Of a DNA stretch of 64,000 nt, positions 37,354-46,361 are shown one piece after another. A model generated the notes under the pieces. That model was not told the DNA's origin. It searched no databases and saw only the letters and a program-made list of their open reading frames with translations. This DNA is from Treponema sp. OMZ 787 (GTDB lineage: Bacteria > Spirochaetota > Spirochaetia > Treponematales > Treponemataceae), in contig NZ_CP051198.1 of assembly GCF_024181225.1 (NCBI RefSeq), positions 744,001 through 808,000 on the forward strand. The letters are read 5' to 3'. How positions within the stretch are numbered: position 1 is the stretch's first letter; every line of letters begins with the position of its first letter. Position numbers and translations under genes: made by a program.

Positions 37354-38193
37354 ATGTTGATGAAAGAAACTAACTTAATAAGCAATTTCCATACGCATAC
37401 TTATTTGTGTAAACATGCTGACGGCAGACCCGTCGATTATGTAAAAGAGGCTATAAAGGACGGCTGTTCGGCCCTCGGTTTTTCGGACCATTGTCCGTAT
37501 CCCGATTCTTCATGGGATTATTGCCGTATGGGCGAGTACGAAATAAATCTTTATAAGAGCATGGTTGAGGAAGCCGTCATTGATGCTCCCTTCCCTGTTT
37601 ATTTCGGATTTGAGTGCGAGTGGCATCCCCGCTATAAGAGCTGGTACAAGGATTTTTTAAGAGGAGAAATGAAATCGGATTTTTTGGTTTTGGGTTCCCA
37701 TTGGTATGATTCTAATGGTGTTTTGGAATACGCTCCTAACCTTACAAAAAAAGAACTTTTCGGATATATAGATTTTACTATTGAAGGGATGGCTTCCGGT
37801 CTTTATAATTTTTTAGCTCATCCCGATCTTTTTTTGGCGAATGTCTCAAAGATAGATTCCGATCACATGGCTTGCTCGAAGGCTTTGATAGAAGCTGCTA
37901 TTGATCTTGATATGCCGATAGAAATAAACGGCTATGGTACATTCAAAAGAAAAATTAAACGCTCCGGAATCGATGAGTTTATTTACCCTGTTCGGCAATT
38001 TTGGGAACTGGCTGCGGATATGGGGGCAAGGATTATCTGTAACTCTGATGCTCATTTCCCTGAACATACTATTTGGGGCTGTAGGAATGCAATCGCTTTT
38101 GCCGATACTCTAGGGATTAAACCTATAGATACTGCCGAAGCCCTGGGTTTTGAATATTTGGACTCTTCTAAACTTATGGCAGCCAATGGATAG
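37354..38193 (+). CDS. PHP-domain phosphatase (histidinol-phosphatase HisJ-like)
   Basis: 279 residues from ATG 37354 (ATG 37360 also possible; the TTG at 37324 lies upstream of the likely RNA start). Metal-binding motifs of the PHP fold: NFHTHTYLCKHA, GFSDHCPYP, FGFECEW, LGSHW, LAHPDLF and CNSDAHFPE. HisJ dephosphorylates histidinol phosphate, but no other histidine genes are near, so another phosphoester is possible. It overlaps the acylphosphatase gene by eight bases. Confidence 0.88.
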   Translation: MLMKETNLISNFHTHTYLCKHADGRPVDYVKEAIKDGCSALGFSDHCPYPDSSWDYCRMGEYEINLYKSMVEEAVIDAPFPVYFGFECEWHPRYKSWYKDFLRGEMKSDFLVLGSHWYDSNGVLEYAPNLTKKELFGYIDFTIEGMASGLYNFLAHPDLFLANVSKIDSDHMACSKALIEAAIDLDMPIEINGYGTFKRKIKRSGIDEFIYPVRQFWELAADMGARIICNSDAHFPEHTIWGCRNAIAFADTLGIKPIDTAEALGFEYLDSSKLMAANG

Positions 38194-38470
38194 AGAAAAT
38201 TTAAGGGCTCTTCATATTATAGTAAAGGGCCGGGTTCAAGGCGTGGGCTTCCGTTATTGGACCCGGTCTCTTGCAAGGAGCCTTAAAGTAAAAGGCCGGG
38301 TTCGCAACCGCGCAGATTTCTCGGTAGAGATTCTTGCAGAAGCCGATACGGAAACCCTCGGAGAATTTATTTATGCTCTCAAACACGAGCATCCCTATGC
38401 CCGTGTTGAAAGCCTTAATTCCGAAGAAGTTCAGGTGAAAGGATATGCTGACTTTCGGATTGAAGTATAG
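38186..38470 (+). CDS. acyP: Acylphosphatase
   Basis: 94 residues from the ATG at 38186, which overlaps the stop of the upstream gene; a longer frame from 38150 is inside that gene. KGRVQGVGFRYWTR contains the phosphate-binding loop with catalytic Arg, and VRNRADFSVEILAE the following strand, where the usual catalytic Asn is present in RNRAD. Hydrolyses acyl phosphates such as acetyl phosphate or carbamoyl phosphate. Confidence 0.93.
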   Translation: MDRENLRALHIIVKGRVQGVGFRYWTRSLARSLKVKGRVRNRADFSVEILAEADTETLGEFIYALKHEHPYARVESLNSEEVQVKGYADFRIEV

Positions 38471-38508
38471 TAAACTTAAATCTGCCGGTCAAACATCTTA
38501 ATAAAAGT

Positions 38509-39840
38509 TTATTCTACCTTATCGTGTTTTTCGCCTCTTGTAACCCTTCCCATCATAAGCCATGCAAGAAGGAAAAAACATGCACAGTATACAAAGACTG
38601 CCCTGTGGCCTGCAAAGTCGATTATAAGACCTGCAAGGAAGGGTGCTATTATTGCAGCTCCTTGAGAAAAGGTATAGTATAAGCCTGTGTAAAGACCTAT
38701 ATGAGAAAAGCCTGCCATTTGCCAAAGCATCGGGAAGGAGTTTGCTATTATACAGATCCAAAAAATACCGAAGATAAACATCATACCCCAAAAAAGATAT
38801 TTTATTTGTCCTCCTGCAAGTCCTAGGATGTAGGCAATTTCGGTTAAGAAAAATTGGGCTAGACACAAACTTGCGACAACGACTAAGGCGATTCTTATCA
38901 TTCTTTTTCGTCCCCACTTACTTGCGGCATATCCCATTGGAATGGCTGACAAGGCTGAGGCTATACCGACCATTCCTGCTGCAAAGGCTCCCTGACCTGT
39001 AGATACACCGAAGTTTTTTATGCTGTACTCGGCGATATAAGGCAGCATTCCTTGATAACCTAGGAACCATAAAAAAAGCGAAACAAGAACAAAGAGGGCG
39101 CTCTTATCAGGCTTTTCTTCGCCTTCAATTTTTCTGCCTGCCAATACGGTTTTCATGGCTTGTAAAAACGGCACCTTCTTTTCTTCTTTATTTTCAGGTG
39201 AGTCGGGAGGCGGAACATTTTTTTCTTTTACAAAGAGAAAGAGCATTAGGGTTGCAAGGATTACCAAAAGACCTGCTGCAGGAAAGGAAAGAACATCCTT
39301 TGTGTGTCCTATAATGGGAAGGACTGTATCTACGTCCATTAGACGGGCTAAAAATAAGGTTCCGACTATTGCGGCAATGTTTCCCATAGTGTTTATAACT
39401 CCGTTTCCCTGCGAGCGGAATTCCGCGGGAACAATGTCAGGCATTAAAGCAATTACGGGGCCCCGCACCGATTGTTTAAATAAATTTAAGAGGGCAAGTA
39501 CGATTATCAATGCCGCTAGAGAGGTCTTTGCTGCATAGGGAATATAACTAAAGGTAATTGCCGACAGGGGAAGAAGAACAATTATCCACGGCATTCGTCT
39601 TCCTATTTTTGTGCGGGTTCGATCCGACCATGCCGAAACAATGGGGATTAATAATATTGCCAAAACATTATCAAGAGACATCAACATTCCGACAAGCCAT
39701 TTAAAAGGAATATAACGGCTTAAAAAAATCGTTACATAACTGTCATACAATGGATCCATGAGTCCCATCGTAAAAAAACCTGCTCCGATTAAAAAAGTTA
39801 TCGGAAGGTATTTTCTAAATCCGTCTTTTTGTTTTTGCAT
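38509..39840 (-). CDS. MFS/GPH-type sugar transporter
   Basis: 443 residues, about twelve membrane segments. DRTRTKIGRRMPWIIV is the MFS loop 2-3 motif with the pattern of the glycoside-pentoside-hexuronide (SUC/SLC45-like) group; a large loop (KNVPPPDSPENKEEKK) separates the two halves. Probably imports a sugar or glycoside with H+ or Na+. GGAG precedes the ATG at 39840. Substrate not predictable. Confidence 0.85.
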   Translation of the reverse strand: MQKQKDGFRKYLPITFLIGAGFFTMGLMDPLYDSYVTIFLSRYIPFKWLVGMLMSLDNVLAILLIPIVSAWSDRTRTKIGRRMPWIIVLLPLSAITFSYIPYAAKTSLAALIIVLALLNLFKQSVRGPVIALMPDIVPAEFRSQGNGVINTMGNIAAIVGTLFLARLMDVDTVLPIIGHTKDVLSFPAAGLLVILATLMLFLFVKEKNVPPPDSPENKEEKKVPFLQAMKTVLAGRKIEGEEKPDKSALFVLVSLFLWFLGYQGMLPYIAEYSIKNFGVSTGQGAFAAGMVGIASALSAIPMGYAASKWGRKRMIRIALVVVASLCLAQFFLTEIAYILGLAGGQIKYLFWGMMFIFGIFWICIIANSFPMLWQMAGFSHIGLYTGLYYTFSQGAAIIAPFLAGLIIDFAGHRAVFVYCACFFLLAWLMMGRVTRGEKHDKVE

Positions 39841-39870
39841 AACTTCTCCAATAAAAACTTTTGTTTTCTC

Positions 39871-39899
39871 TTAACAGTATAACCTATATTTGGTATAAT
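39871..39899 (+). promoter_or_regulatory. Promoter of the glycerophosphodiesterase gene
   Basis: TTAACA at 39871-39876, spacer 17, TATAAT at 39894-39899. Leader of about 40 bases with GAGGAAAAG before the ATG at 39946. Confidence 0.75.
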
Positions 39900-39945
39900 C
39901 TCTATAGTAAAAATAAAAATTATTTAATTTATGAGGAAAAGAAAT

Positions 39946-40728
39946 ATGCATAAAGAAATTTTACCTAATGCAAAAAGGCCTCTTTTGTTTGGCCATAGAG
40001 GTGTTCCGAGTCTTGCTCCCGAAAATACTATGGCCTCATTTGAAAAAGCTGTAGAGCTGGGTATCCCCGGAGTCGAATTGGATGTTCACTTAAGCAAAAC
40101 AGGAGAACTTGTTGTTATTCATGATTCCTCAATTAAGCGCACCGGAAGAATCTATGAAAATGGAAAGCTTATTGAGGCTCCGGATTTGAAAGTTGAAGAT
40201 TTATCTTGGGAAGAATTACAAAAATACGACTTCGGTCTTTGGTTTTCAAAAGAATATGAGGGAGAAAGGCTACCATTGCTGTACAATGTGCTTAAGCTTT
40301 TAGGTTCCGATATCTATGTCGATATAGAAATTAAAATAGATAACTTAAAATACAAGGGTGTTGTAGAAAAAACTTATCAGGTTTTGCAGGATATTTTAAA
40401 AATTCTGCCTGAAAATCCGCATAGATTTTTGGTTTCTTCTTTTAATCCCTTTGCAATAAGATATTTTTCAAAGATATGTTCCTATATTCCTACTGCCTTA
40501 ATCTATGACAACCATCCCAATACTCCCTTCTTTTTAAAAAAGGGCAGGGGACTGTTATTTTGTAAACCTGATATTTTAAAGCCTTCTTATAAATGCTTTA
40601 CTAAAAAGAGAAATAAAGAAGCTTGGTGCTGGACTGTTGACGATAAGGAAAAGGCCGCGGAGCTTATCAAAAAAGGAGTAAGCGGAATTACTTCTAATAG
40701 GCCTCAGGATATAAAGGAGATTTTATAA
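39946..40728 (+). CDS. Glycerophosphodiester phosphodiesterase
   Basis: 260 residues from ATG 39946, chosen because GAGGAAAAG precedes it; an ATG at 39931 lies before that site. FGHRGVPSLAPENTMASF and GVELDVHLSKTGELVVIHD carry the two catalytic His and the metal-binding Glu/Asp. C-terminal WCWTVDDKEKAAELIKKGVSGITSNRPQ is also typical. No signal peptide, so cytoplasmic, unlike the known treponemal GlpQ lipoprotein. Breaks down deacylated phospholipids to glycerol-3-phosphate. Overlaps the convergent reductase gene by six bases. Confidence 0.93.
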   Translation: MHKEILPNAKRPLLFGHRGVPSLAPENTMASFEKAVELGIPGVELDVHLSKTGELVVIHDSSIKRTGRIYENGKLIEAPDLKVEDLSWEELQKYDFGLWFSKEYEGERLPLLYNVLKLLGSDIYVDIEIKIDNLKYKGVVEKTYQVLQDILKILPENPHRFLVSSFNPFAIRYFSKICSYIPTALIYDNHPNTPFFLKKGRGLLFCKPDILKPSYKCFTKKRNKEAWCWTVDDKEKAAELIKKGVSGITSNRPQDIKEIL

Positions 40729-41595
40729 ATTCTTTAAAACAAGATTAAGGTTTTCTTTTAGTTTTTGCATTTCTTTAGGAGCCTTCATTGAATGGCGGTA
40801 CATAAACTTATTTCCGAATTCGCTCTTATATGTTAGTTTTAAGATGAAGGCGATAAGAAAAAGAGGACAAATTGTAACAAGATAAAATTTATTTGGAGAA
40901 AGCATTTTCCGTTTTGCCAAGAATCTAAAATTATCCCTCATCGTTTTACCTGCCTCATACATAATTTTTTTGTTTAAGTATACGGTTTTAGGCTCATCGC
41001 TTTTATAATAAGCATCCGCAAGCGGAACGACCATTGCAAGATGGGAAAGCTGCCAATTATGCATATCGGGGACAATCTGATAAGGAATTCTGCTCTTTTT
41101 AAAAAGAGCAGCTAGAAGTTTTGAGCGTTCAGTGTGTTTGCCGTCTTTTTCCCCGAATGTTGTAGGCTGAATAAGACGGGGAGTGAGAGCTGCATCCAAG
41201 GTACCGTCATCAATACTGCCGCCTGCTCCCGGAAAGGCCGGTAGAATTTTTCCTTTTCCGCAAAGTTTTTCAAGCTCGGCATAGGGGCTTATGGTATTTA
41301 CCATTGTAACGATGGTTTTGCTCTTGTTTTCTTTTAATTCGGTCAATGCTTCTTTTAAGTTATCTTCACGGACGGTCAAAAAAATAAAATCGTAGATATC
41401 ATCATCAAAAACTTTTTCAAGCACTTTCACATTTACAGTTTTTATTTTATTTTTTTCAAAATAGGATAGACCTTTTTCTTTTAATTCCTGCAAACGGCTT
41501 CCCCTTGCATAAATTGAAACATCAGAGCCTCCTTTTGAAAAATAAACCGCATATAAACTGCCTATAACCCCGGCCCCATAAATTAAAATTTTCAT
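40723..41595 (-). CDS. Ketopantoate-reductase (PanE/ApbA) family protein
   Basis: 290 residues. NADP-binding MKILIYGAGVIGSLYAVYFSKGG, and LTVREDNLKEAL matching the domain. The C-terminal half (MVVPLADAYYKS) is shorter of conserved PanE residues and contains a hydrophobic stretch (FYLVTICPLFLIAFIL) not expected of true PanE. So it may reduce another 2-keto acid. Start ATG 41595 with GGAG 14 bases upstream. Confidence 0.8.
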   Translation of the reverse strand: MKILIYGAGVIGSLYAVYFSKGGSDVSIYARGSRLQELKEKGLSYFEKNKIKTVNVKVLEKVFDDDIYDFIFLTVREDNLKEALTELKENKSKTIVTMVNTISPYAELEKLCGKGKILPAFPGAGGSIDDGTLDAALTPRLIQPTTFGEKDGKHTERSKLLAALFKKSRIPYQIVPDMHNWQLSHLAMVVPLADAYYKSDEPKTVYLNKKIMYEAGKTMRDNFRFLAKRKMLSPNKFYLVTICPLFLIAFILKLTYKSEFGNKFMYRHSMKAPKEMQKLKENLNLVLKNL

Positions 41596-41604
41596 TTGTA
41601 CAGC

Positions 41605-42120
41605 TTACTCCATGTTCATTGTATAAATATTTGATTCAAATTCCATATCCGTACCGCGTTTTTTAAATGTTTGTGTCTCTTTTATTTTTAATCCGCATTT
41701 TTCCATCACTCGGCACGAGGCCTTATTTTCTTTTGCAACTGTACAATAAAAATTACGCACGCCGAATGAGTACGCAAAATTTATCAAAGCTTTTACCATC
41801 TCGGTTGCAAGTCCTTTGCCCCACAACTCTTTTTTTACTGTATAGCCGAAACCCCAATGGCCCTTTGGTCCTTCCGTCCCTAAACAGCAGGTTGCAACGG
41901 GTTCGCCCGTATTTTTGCAAACAGCAATAAAAGGATATTCATCTTCCCATTCGTCTATATCGTAAATTACCTTTCTAAGTTCATCGCCGTTTTTATACGG
42001 TGCATCTGCAAGATACTTTCCGTTTTCAGGATCACCCCAAAGCTTTGCTGCAAAATCTGCATCGTCAAGTGTCATGCTGCGTAAAATAAGTCTTTCCGTT
42101 TCTATATCTTTTGTTTTCAT
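41605..42120 (-). CDS. GNAT acetyltransferase, RimJ/RimL-like
   Basis: 171 residues. IETERLILRSMTLDDADF start and WGFGYTVKKELWGKGLATEMVKALINFAY (acetyl-CoA binding) with NKASCRVMEKCGL define the RimJ/RimL type. These acetylate protein N-termini, amino-sugars or antibiotics. GGAG precedes the ATG. Second acetyltransferase gene follows upstream on the same strand. Confidence 0.9.
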   Translation of the reverse strand: MKTKDIETERLILRSMTLDDADFAAKLWGDPENGKYLADAPYKNGDELRKVIYDIDEWEDEYPFIAVCKNTGEPVATCCLGTEGPKGHWGFGYTVKKELWGKGLATEMVKALINFAYSFGVRNFYCTVAKENKASCRVMEKCGLKIKETQTFKKRGTDMEFESNIYTMNME

Positions 42121-42136
42121 TTGTACTCCATGTTTT

Positions 42137-42574
42137 TTATTTAGTGATTTGAATAAATTCGCACTTGTTGTACCAATTTATCGCCGGTTTATTTTTTGCT
42201 TCGACATCAAGATAGATTTTCAAATCTTTATTTTTAAAATAATTTATGACTCTATTTATAAGAGATATTCCGATTCCGCATTTTTGATATTTTTTTATAA
42301 CTGCAATAACACTGATATAAGCCGAATTCTCTTTTATAAATGAAATAATAAAACCTGCATATTCTTCATTATATTTTGCAACAAAACAAGAATCGGGATT
42401 AAAGAGGTCTATTTTATACCAATCGCTTTCCCATGCCTTATCGCAAAATGCATCGGCATATATTTGCGGAATAATATCTTTGTGTTGAATTTCATTAAAC
42501 TTTTCGATTTTAATATTTTTATTTTCATTGCCCAAAAGGTTTTTAGGTATAAGATATTTAATCCAGTCCTCCAT
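42137..42574 (-). CDS. GNAT acetyltransferase
   Basis: 145 residues. AVIKKYQKCGIGISLINRVINYF is the acetyl-CoA-binding loop (Q-x2-G-I-G) and AKNKPAINWYNKCEFIQI the final motif. GAGG precedes the ATG. Placed just before the RimL-like gene with 16 bases between, so the two are likely one transcript. Confidence 0.88.
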   Translation of the reverse strand: MEDWIKYLIPKNLLGNENKNIKIEKFNEIQHKDIIPQIYADAFCDKAWESDWYKIDLFNPDSCFVAKYNEEYAGFIISFIKENSAYISVIAVIKKYQKCGIGISLINRVINYFKNKDLKIYLDVEAKNKPAINWYNKCEFIQITK

Positions 42575-42618
42575 TTTGTTCCTCTTTAAGATTGTAGGTT
42601 TTATATCAATTAACTCAA

Positions 42619-43053
42619 TTAAGAGATTTGTATATCTTTTATTTTATTTAAAATGGCTTGCAGGGTAAATGAATTTAATTTTTTTTCGAGGGCGGTTTGC
42701 GCGTCTATAAAGTAGCCGTCAAGTAAAAAATTTATTCTTTGTGCAACAGGGCATTCGTTCGGAGGTGTATCATGTATTTTAAAAAGTTTACCGTCTTTTA
42801 CGGATTCTACTGCATTAAAGATATCGAGGAAGGTGATTTGGTTTGCATTTTTTTTTAATGCGATACCGCCTGTCCCTTGAGTAATTTCTATAAGTCCGGC
42901 ATCTTTTAACGCACTCATAAGTTTGCGTATAACTACCGGATTTGTCTTTACACTTTCGGCAAGAAAATCGCTCGTTACCTTACACTTATCTTTAAAGAAT
43001 TCCACGCAGAGTAGAATATGAATTGACACCGAAAATTTTGTTCCTATTTGCAT
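42619..43053 (-). CDS. Rrf2 family transcriptional regulator
   Basis: 144 residues from ATG 43053 (AGGACGG before it); a frame from 43125 is longer by 24 residues that run through a repeat element. MQIGTKFSVSIHILLCVEFF and VTSDFLAESVKTNPVVIRKLMSALKDAGLIEITQGTGGIALKK form the winged helix. One Cys lies in NECPVAQR, in place of the three Cys of IscR/NsrR iron-sulfur sensors, so it is a YwnA-like, cluster-free type. The gene next to it encodes an NAD(P)H-binding protein, as YwnA-YwnB in Bacillus. Confidence 0.88.
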   Translation of the reverse strand: MQIGTKFSVSIHILLCVEFFKDKCKVTSDFLAESVKTNPVVIRKLMSALKDAGLIEITQGTGGIALKKNANQITFLDIFNAVESVKDGKLFKIHDTPPNECPVAQRINFLLDGYFIDAQTALEKKLNSFTLQAILNKIKDIQIS

Positions 43054-43111
43054 AAGCCGTCCTGATCTTATATAGTTTATACTAAAACCATATAAGATAC
43101 AATAGGGCGAA

Positions 43112-43338
43112 CAGGGTAACCGCACCAGAGTTTCATCTTCGCAAAAAACATAGGCTGTTCAACCCGCCTTTCGCCGCTATGCGGCTGCAAGAGGGGTATT
43201 CACAGCCTATTTTTTTGCTATTTTGTTTCCCCCTATGATGCGGTTACCCTGTTTTTTTGAACAAAAGAGCGAAATTTTGTTTAAAATTTCGCTCAATAAG
43301 GAAGCCAACCGCTTCAGCAATCTGGTGCGGTTGCCCTG
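43112..43338. mobile_element. MITE-like 227-bp element with terminal inverted repeats
   Basis: Left end CAGGGTAACCGCACCAGA (43112-43129) matches the complement of the right end (43321-43338) at 17 of 18 bases. Direct repeats ATAGGGCGAA (43102-43111) and ATAGGGCGGA (43339-43348) flank it. An inner TGCGGTTACCCTG (43239-43251) is a third, inverted copy of the end. Inside are a perfect 12-bp hairpin (43267-43278/43283-43294) and AATAGGCTGT/ACAGCCTATT arms. No gene fits inside. It lies between the disrupted NAD(P)H-binding gene and the Rrf2 gene. Confidence 0.7.
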
Positions 43339-43363
43339 ATAGGGCGGACGGCTGATGGAACTT

Positions 43364-43999
43364 TTATAAACTTACAACCGAAAAATTATCTTGAACGAAT
43401 TTTGCATTTTCTACTTCATCAATCATAGCAACGGCATAATCGGCATAGCTTATTGTACTCTCTCCCTGCGAATTGAAAGCGAGCTCTTTACCTGCAAGTT
43501 TATATTTTCCGGTACGTTCACCTTCGGCCTTAAAATCCAATGGCGGCGATAAGTAAGTCCACAAAACATCTTTTCTTTCCTTTAATTCAAAAAAAGCATC
43601 CGTTTCTGCCTGTGCTAAGGGCCGGAATTCTTCGGGGAAATTGGGAGCATTAAGTAAGATTGTTTTATGCTCCTTGTCCGTGTAAAGGCAAGCTGCTCCT
43701 CCGACTACTAAAAGCCGCGTTTTAGTGTTTTTTAAGCAATCACATAAATGCCTTAATGAAGTGATGTGCAGATTAAAAGTTTCCGGTGTCCACGCTCCAA
43801 AGGCATCGATGACGGCATCAAAGCTTGCCAAATCTTCGGGTTTTAAATCAAATAAATCTTTTTGAAGAACCTTTGCCTTTTCATTTTTAGCGCAAGGCTG
43901 ACGGATAACGGCAGTTACATCAAAGCCCCGCATTACAGCTTCATTTGTGAGGCATTGACCTTGCTTTCCATTTGCTCAGATAATTGCAATCTTTTTCAT
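43364..43999 (-). pseudogene. NAD(P)H-binding (NmrA/YwnB-like) protein, in-frame TGA at codon 8
   Basis: From ATG 43999 (GGAGG before it) the frame reads MKKIAII then TGA at 43978-43976, then ANGKQGQCLTNEAVMRGFDVTAVIR to the end at 43364. The family consensus there is IIGANGKxG, so the first Gly of the nucleotide-binding loop (GGA) has become TGA. The remainder (VVGGAACLYT, DNFSVVSL) is intact. It could restart at ATG 43933 but would lack the NAD(P) loop. Selenocysteine at a structural Gly is not plausible. Confidence 0.85.
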
Positions 44000-44163
44000 T
44001 AGAACCTCCAATATTTTTATACTATAGCTGTAACTATAATTGTTACAGCTAAAATTTTTTAATATATTTTATTCGTGCGGAGGGTTTAATACCCCGACGC
44101 TTTGCGCCGGAGTTGTTGATTTGAGATTCACATATAGTTCTATTTTTATTTCCAAATCATTAA

Positions 44164-44572
44164 TTACACGGATATGATAAAATTTTCATCATAATATGGA
44201 ATCAATGCATCATGAGTCATGAGAAACATATTTTCTACCTTTGCTTGGCAAATTAACATGCGATCAATATGGATCGTTATGTGTTTTTGGTGCCTTTTTA
44301 GAATAAGTAAGTGTTCCAAGTGCAGTTACATGATTTGGTTTTACATATAGGCAAGATAAATTTGCTTTAAGGCTTAGTTTATCCAAATGTTCTCCTGAAA
44401 ATTGAAAAGAATCAGGATATTTTAAATGTTTAAGTTGAGCTTCCCAAATATTTATTGAGCTATAAAAAATGTCATTTTGAGGATTTAGTATAATTTTTCT
44501 AGCTTTTTGAGAAAGTCTTTTATCATTTTGGTGCAGCCATATTAAAATATGTGTATCTAATAAGATTTTCAT
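44164..44572 (-). pseudogene. VapC-like PIN-domain toxin, frameshifted near the C-terminus
   Basis: Open frame 44572-44264 reads MKILLDTHILIWL (catalytic Asp) and SSINIWEAQLK (Glu), then THNDPY and stop. The expected continuation is present one base over: IDRMLICQAKVENMFLMTHDALIPYYDENF to TAA at 44164. So one base insertion around 44250-44260 separates the last acidic residue (D of DRML) from the rest. The upstream antitoxin-type gene is intact and overlaps the start by four bases. Confidence 0.85.
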
Positions 44573-44796
44573 ATGTATTCCCCGAATATATCAATTATTT
44601 CGTCATCATATGCATTTATGTCATCAGGCGTGGGGAATTTTCCCTCTGCAAGTCCTATAATAGGAATTTTTTTTGAAAGCTGATTTTGATTTAAAAAGGA
44701 AATCTTATACTTTAATAGTTCAATATATTCTGCCACAGATTCAAGGTATTCTTCGGGCAGTGTTTTCAATTCTTTTTCTAATGCACTATAACTCAT
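44569..44796 (-). CDS. DUF2281/VapB-type antitoxin
   Basis: 75 residues. LEKELKTLPEEYLESVAEYIELLKYK is the helical core of DUF2281 proteins, and the tail EGKFPTPDDINAYDDEIIDIFGEYI fits the toxin-binding end of such antitoxins. GGGG precedes the ATG. The toxin-gene start overlaps its stop (ATGA), the usual order antitoxin-toxin. The toxin is broken, so the antitoxin is free to decay. Confidence 0.75.
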   Translation of the reverse strand: MSYSALEKELKTLPEEYLESVAEYIELLKYKISFLNQNQLSKKIPIIGLAEGKFPTPDDINAYDDEIIDIFGEYI

Positions 44797-44865
44797 ATTT
44801 TACCCCATTATCTTCATATTATATCATATTTTTTATCGGTAGTATACTATTTTTCTTTTTTTTAA

Positions 44866-44871
44866 TATAAT
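44866..44871 (+). promoter_or_regulatory. -10 element seven bases before the lipoprotein ATG
   Basis: TATAAT at 44866-44871 lies six bases before the ATG at 44878; a start at about 44878 would give a leaderless message. A TATACT at 44843-44848 is the alternative -10. Neither gives a Shine-Dalgarno. Confidence 0.35.
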
Positions 44872-44877
44872 GTATAC

Positions 44878-46356
44878 ATGAAAACTGTTAAACTATTTTC
44901 TTTATCTTTAATTTTATTGAGTCTGTTTGTGTTGATGACCGGATGTGCAAGCATGTATATTCACGGTTCAACACCTGTTCAAAGGGCAGTATCAGCTGCC
45001 GAACTTCTTATTGACGGCAATGTATCGGATGACTATATACGGGTTTATAAAACTGAGGTTTCGCAGGCTGAGCGGTCTATAATGGATATGATAAGCAAGG
45101 CTGAAAGAAACGATATATATTATGCCGATATTGCAGATAATATTTCCGATTGGCTGCTTCTTTACAACCGTGTTTATACTCTTCAAAGAATGTATCCCGA
45201 AGGTTTACGCGGAAAAAAAGAGTTTGTAGTATTTGAAGCCCGCGATTATAGCAGCCTAAAAGATACCGCTTATACGCGAGCAACAGAAGCTCTTTATAAT
45301 GAGGCCTTGCGTATTGTGCAGATGCCGGGAAACAATTCTAAAAATATTTCAAAGGCATTAGCTCATCTAAAACGTGCAAAAAAATACTCCCGCCATTTGG
45401 ATAACGAAATAAATTCTTTAGGTGCCGATATAGCCTATAATGCTGCCGAAACTCTTGCTTATACAAATAAGCCCGATAACCTTCTCCAAGCTTCAGAATA
45501 TTATATGCTTGCTCACTCATGGGTTCCCGGATATAGGGGGGCTTTGGAAAAGGGCAGGCTCGCAAAAGAAAAGGCCGCCTATATGTATATTCAAGAAGGT
45601 CAATATAATATGCGTTTAAAAGATTATACGGCATTTCGTAATGCAAAGCATTCTTTTCAAAAAGCGGAAAAAATAATTCCCGGGATAGCTTCAAAAGAAA
45701 TTGCCGAGATTAAAAAACTTCTTACGATTCGATTGGCAATTATTATGCCGGTTGATTCTTACAATGAAGAAGAAAGGATAAGACGGACAATCAGTTCCGA
45801 GTTGCGTTCTTCAAATTACGGCCCTGATAATATCGAAATAAATTTTATCAGAGGAGCAATGAGTTCTATCTTTAATCTTATAGATATCAGAGATGCAGAT
45901 TTAGTTCTTATGCCTTCCGATGATTATGGAAAGGTGAAAGAAATATACGGCCCTGTTAAAAATTCAAATCAGAATGTATCAAAAACTATAAATGGAATTC
46001 TTTATACGGGTATGATAACGGAACAAAATCAGCTTGTTACTGTCTATGCTCAAAATGATTTTGTTCTATACGATATTAGAACATGGAGAAAAACCGAATT
46101 ACGCTATTTTAATAATGAAACAAATAAGCTATCCAAAAATTTTATTATGAGATATTACAGCGGTTCTCCCGAAGCAAAGCCGTCCGACTTTAATCCCGGA
46201 TTTTTATATGAAGCAGGACAATATAAAAAATTCTTTCCCGAATTAATGAATGAAAGCAACTCCATTAATTTAATAAATAACTACGGCAGCCTTACCTCAA
46301 ACGGTAAAGAGTTGTGTAATGTAATTAAAAATCTGCAATATATAGAAAGGAGGTAA
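44878..46356 (+). CDS. Lipoprotein with TPR-like helical repeats, unknown function
   Basis: 492 residues. Signal peptide ending MTGC (lipobox, Cys about 24), then a helical region with TPR-like stretches (KNISKALAHLKRAKKYSRHLDNEI, ASEYYMLAHSWVPGYRGALEKGRLAKEKAAYMYIQEGQYNMRLKDY). The last 200 residues (LAIIMPVDSYNEEERIRRTISSELRSS) form a different, alpha/beta region. No enzyme motif. It lacks a ribosome site and may be translated from a leaderless RNA. The cardiolipin synthase gene begins a few bases after its stop, with its ribosome site overlapping the stop region. Confidence 0.65.
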   Translation: MKTVKLFSLSLILLSLFVLMTGCASMYIHGSTPVQRAVSAAELLIDGNVSDDYIRVYKTEVSQAERSIMDMISKAERNDIYYADIADNISDWLLLYNRVYTLQRMYPEGLRGKKEFVVFEARDYSSLKDTAYTRATEALYNEALRIVQMPGNNSKNISKALAHLKRAKKYSRHLDNEINSLGADIAYNAAETLAYTNKPDNLLQASEYYMLAHSWVPGYRGALEKGRLAKEKAAYMYIQEGQYNMRLKDYTAFRNAKHSFQKAEKIIPGIASKEIAEIKKLLTIRLAIIMPVDSYNEEERIRRTISSELRSSNYGPDNIEINFIRGAMSSIFNLIDIRDADLVLMPSDDYGKVKEIYGPVKNSNQNVSKTINGILYTGMITEQNQLVTVYAQNDFVLYDIRTWRKTELRYFNNETNKLSKNFIMRYYSGSPEAKPSDFNPGFLYEAGQYKKFFPELMNESNSINLINNYGSLTSNGKELCNVIKNLQYIERR

Positions 46357-46361
46357 TTAAA

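Noticed and set aside
43976-43978. TGA in the NAD(P)H-binding gene as selenocysteine
   Set aside because: The residue is a structural Gly in the Rossmann loop and no Cys occupies the place in relatives.
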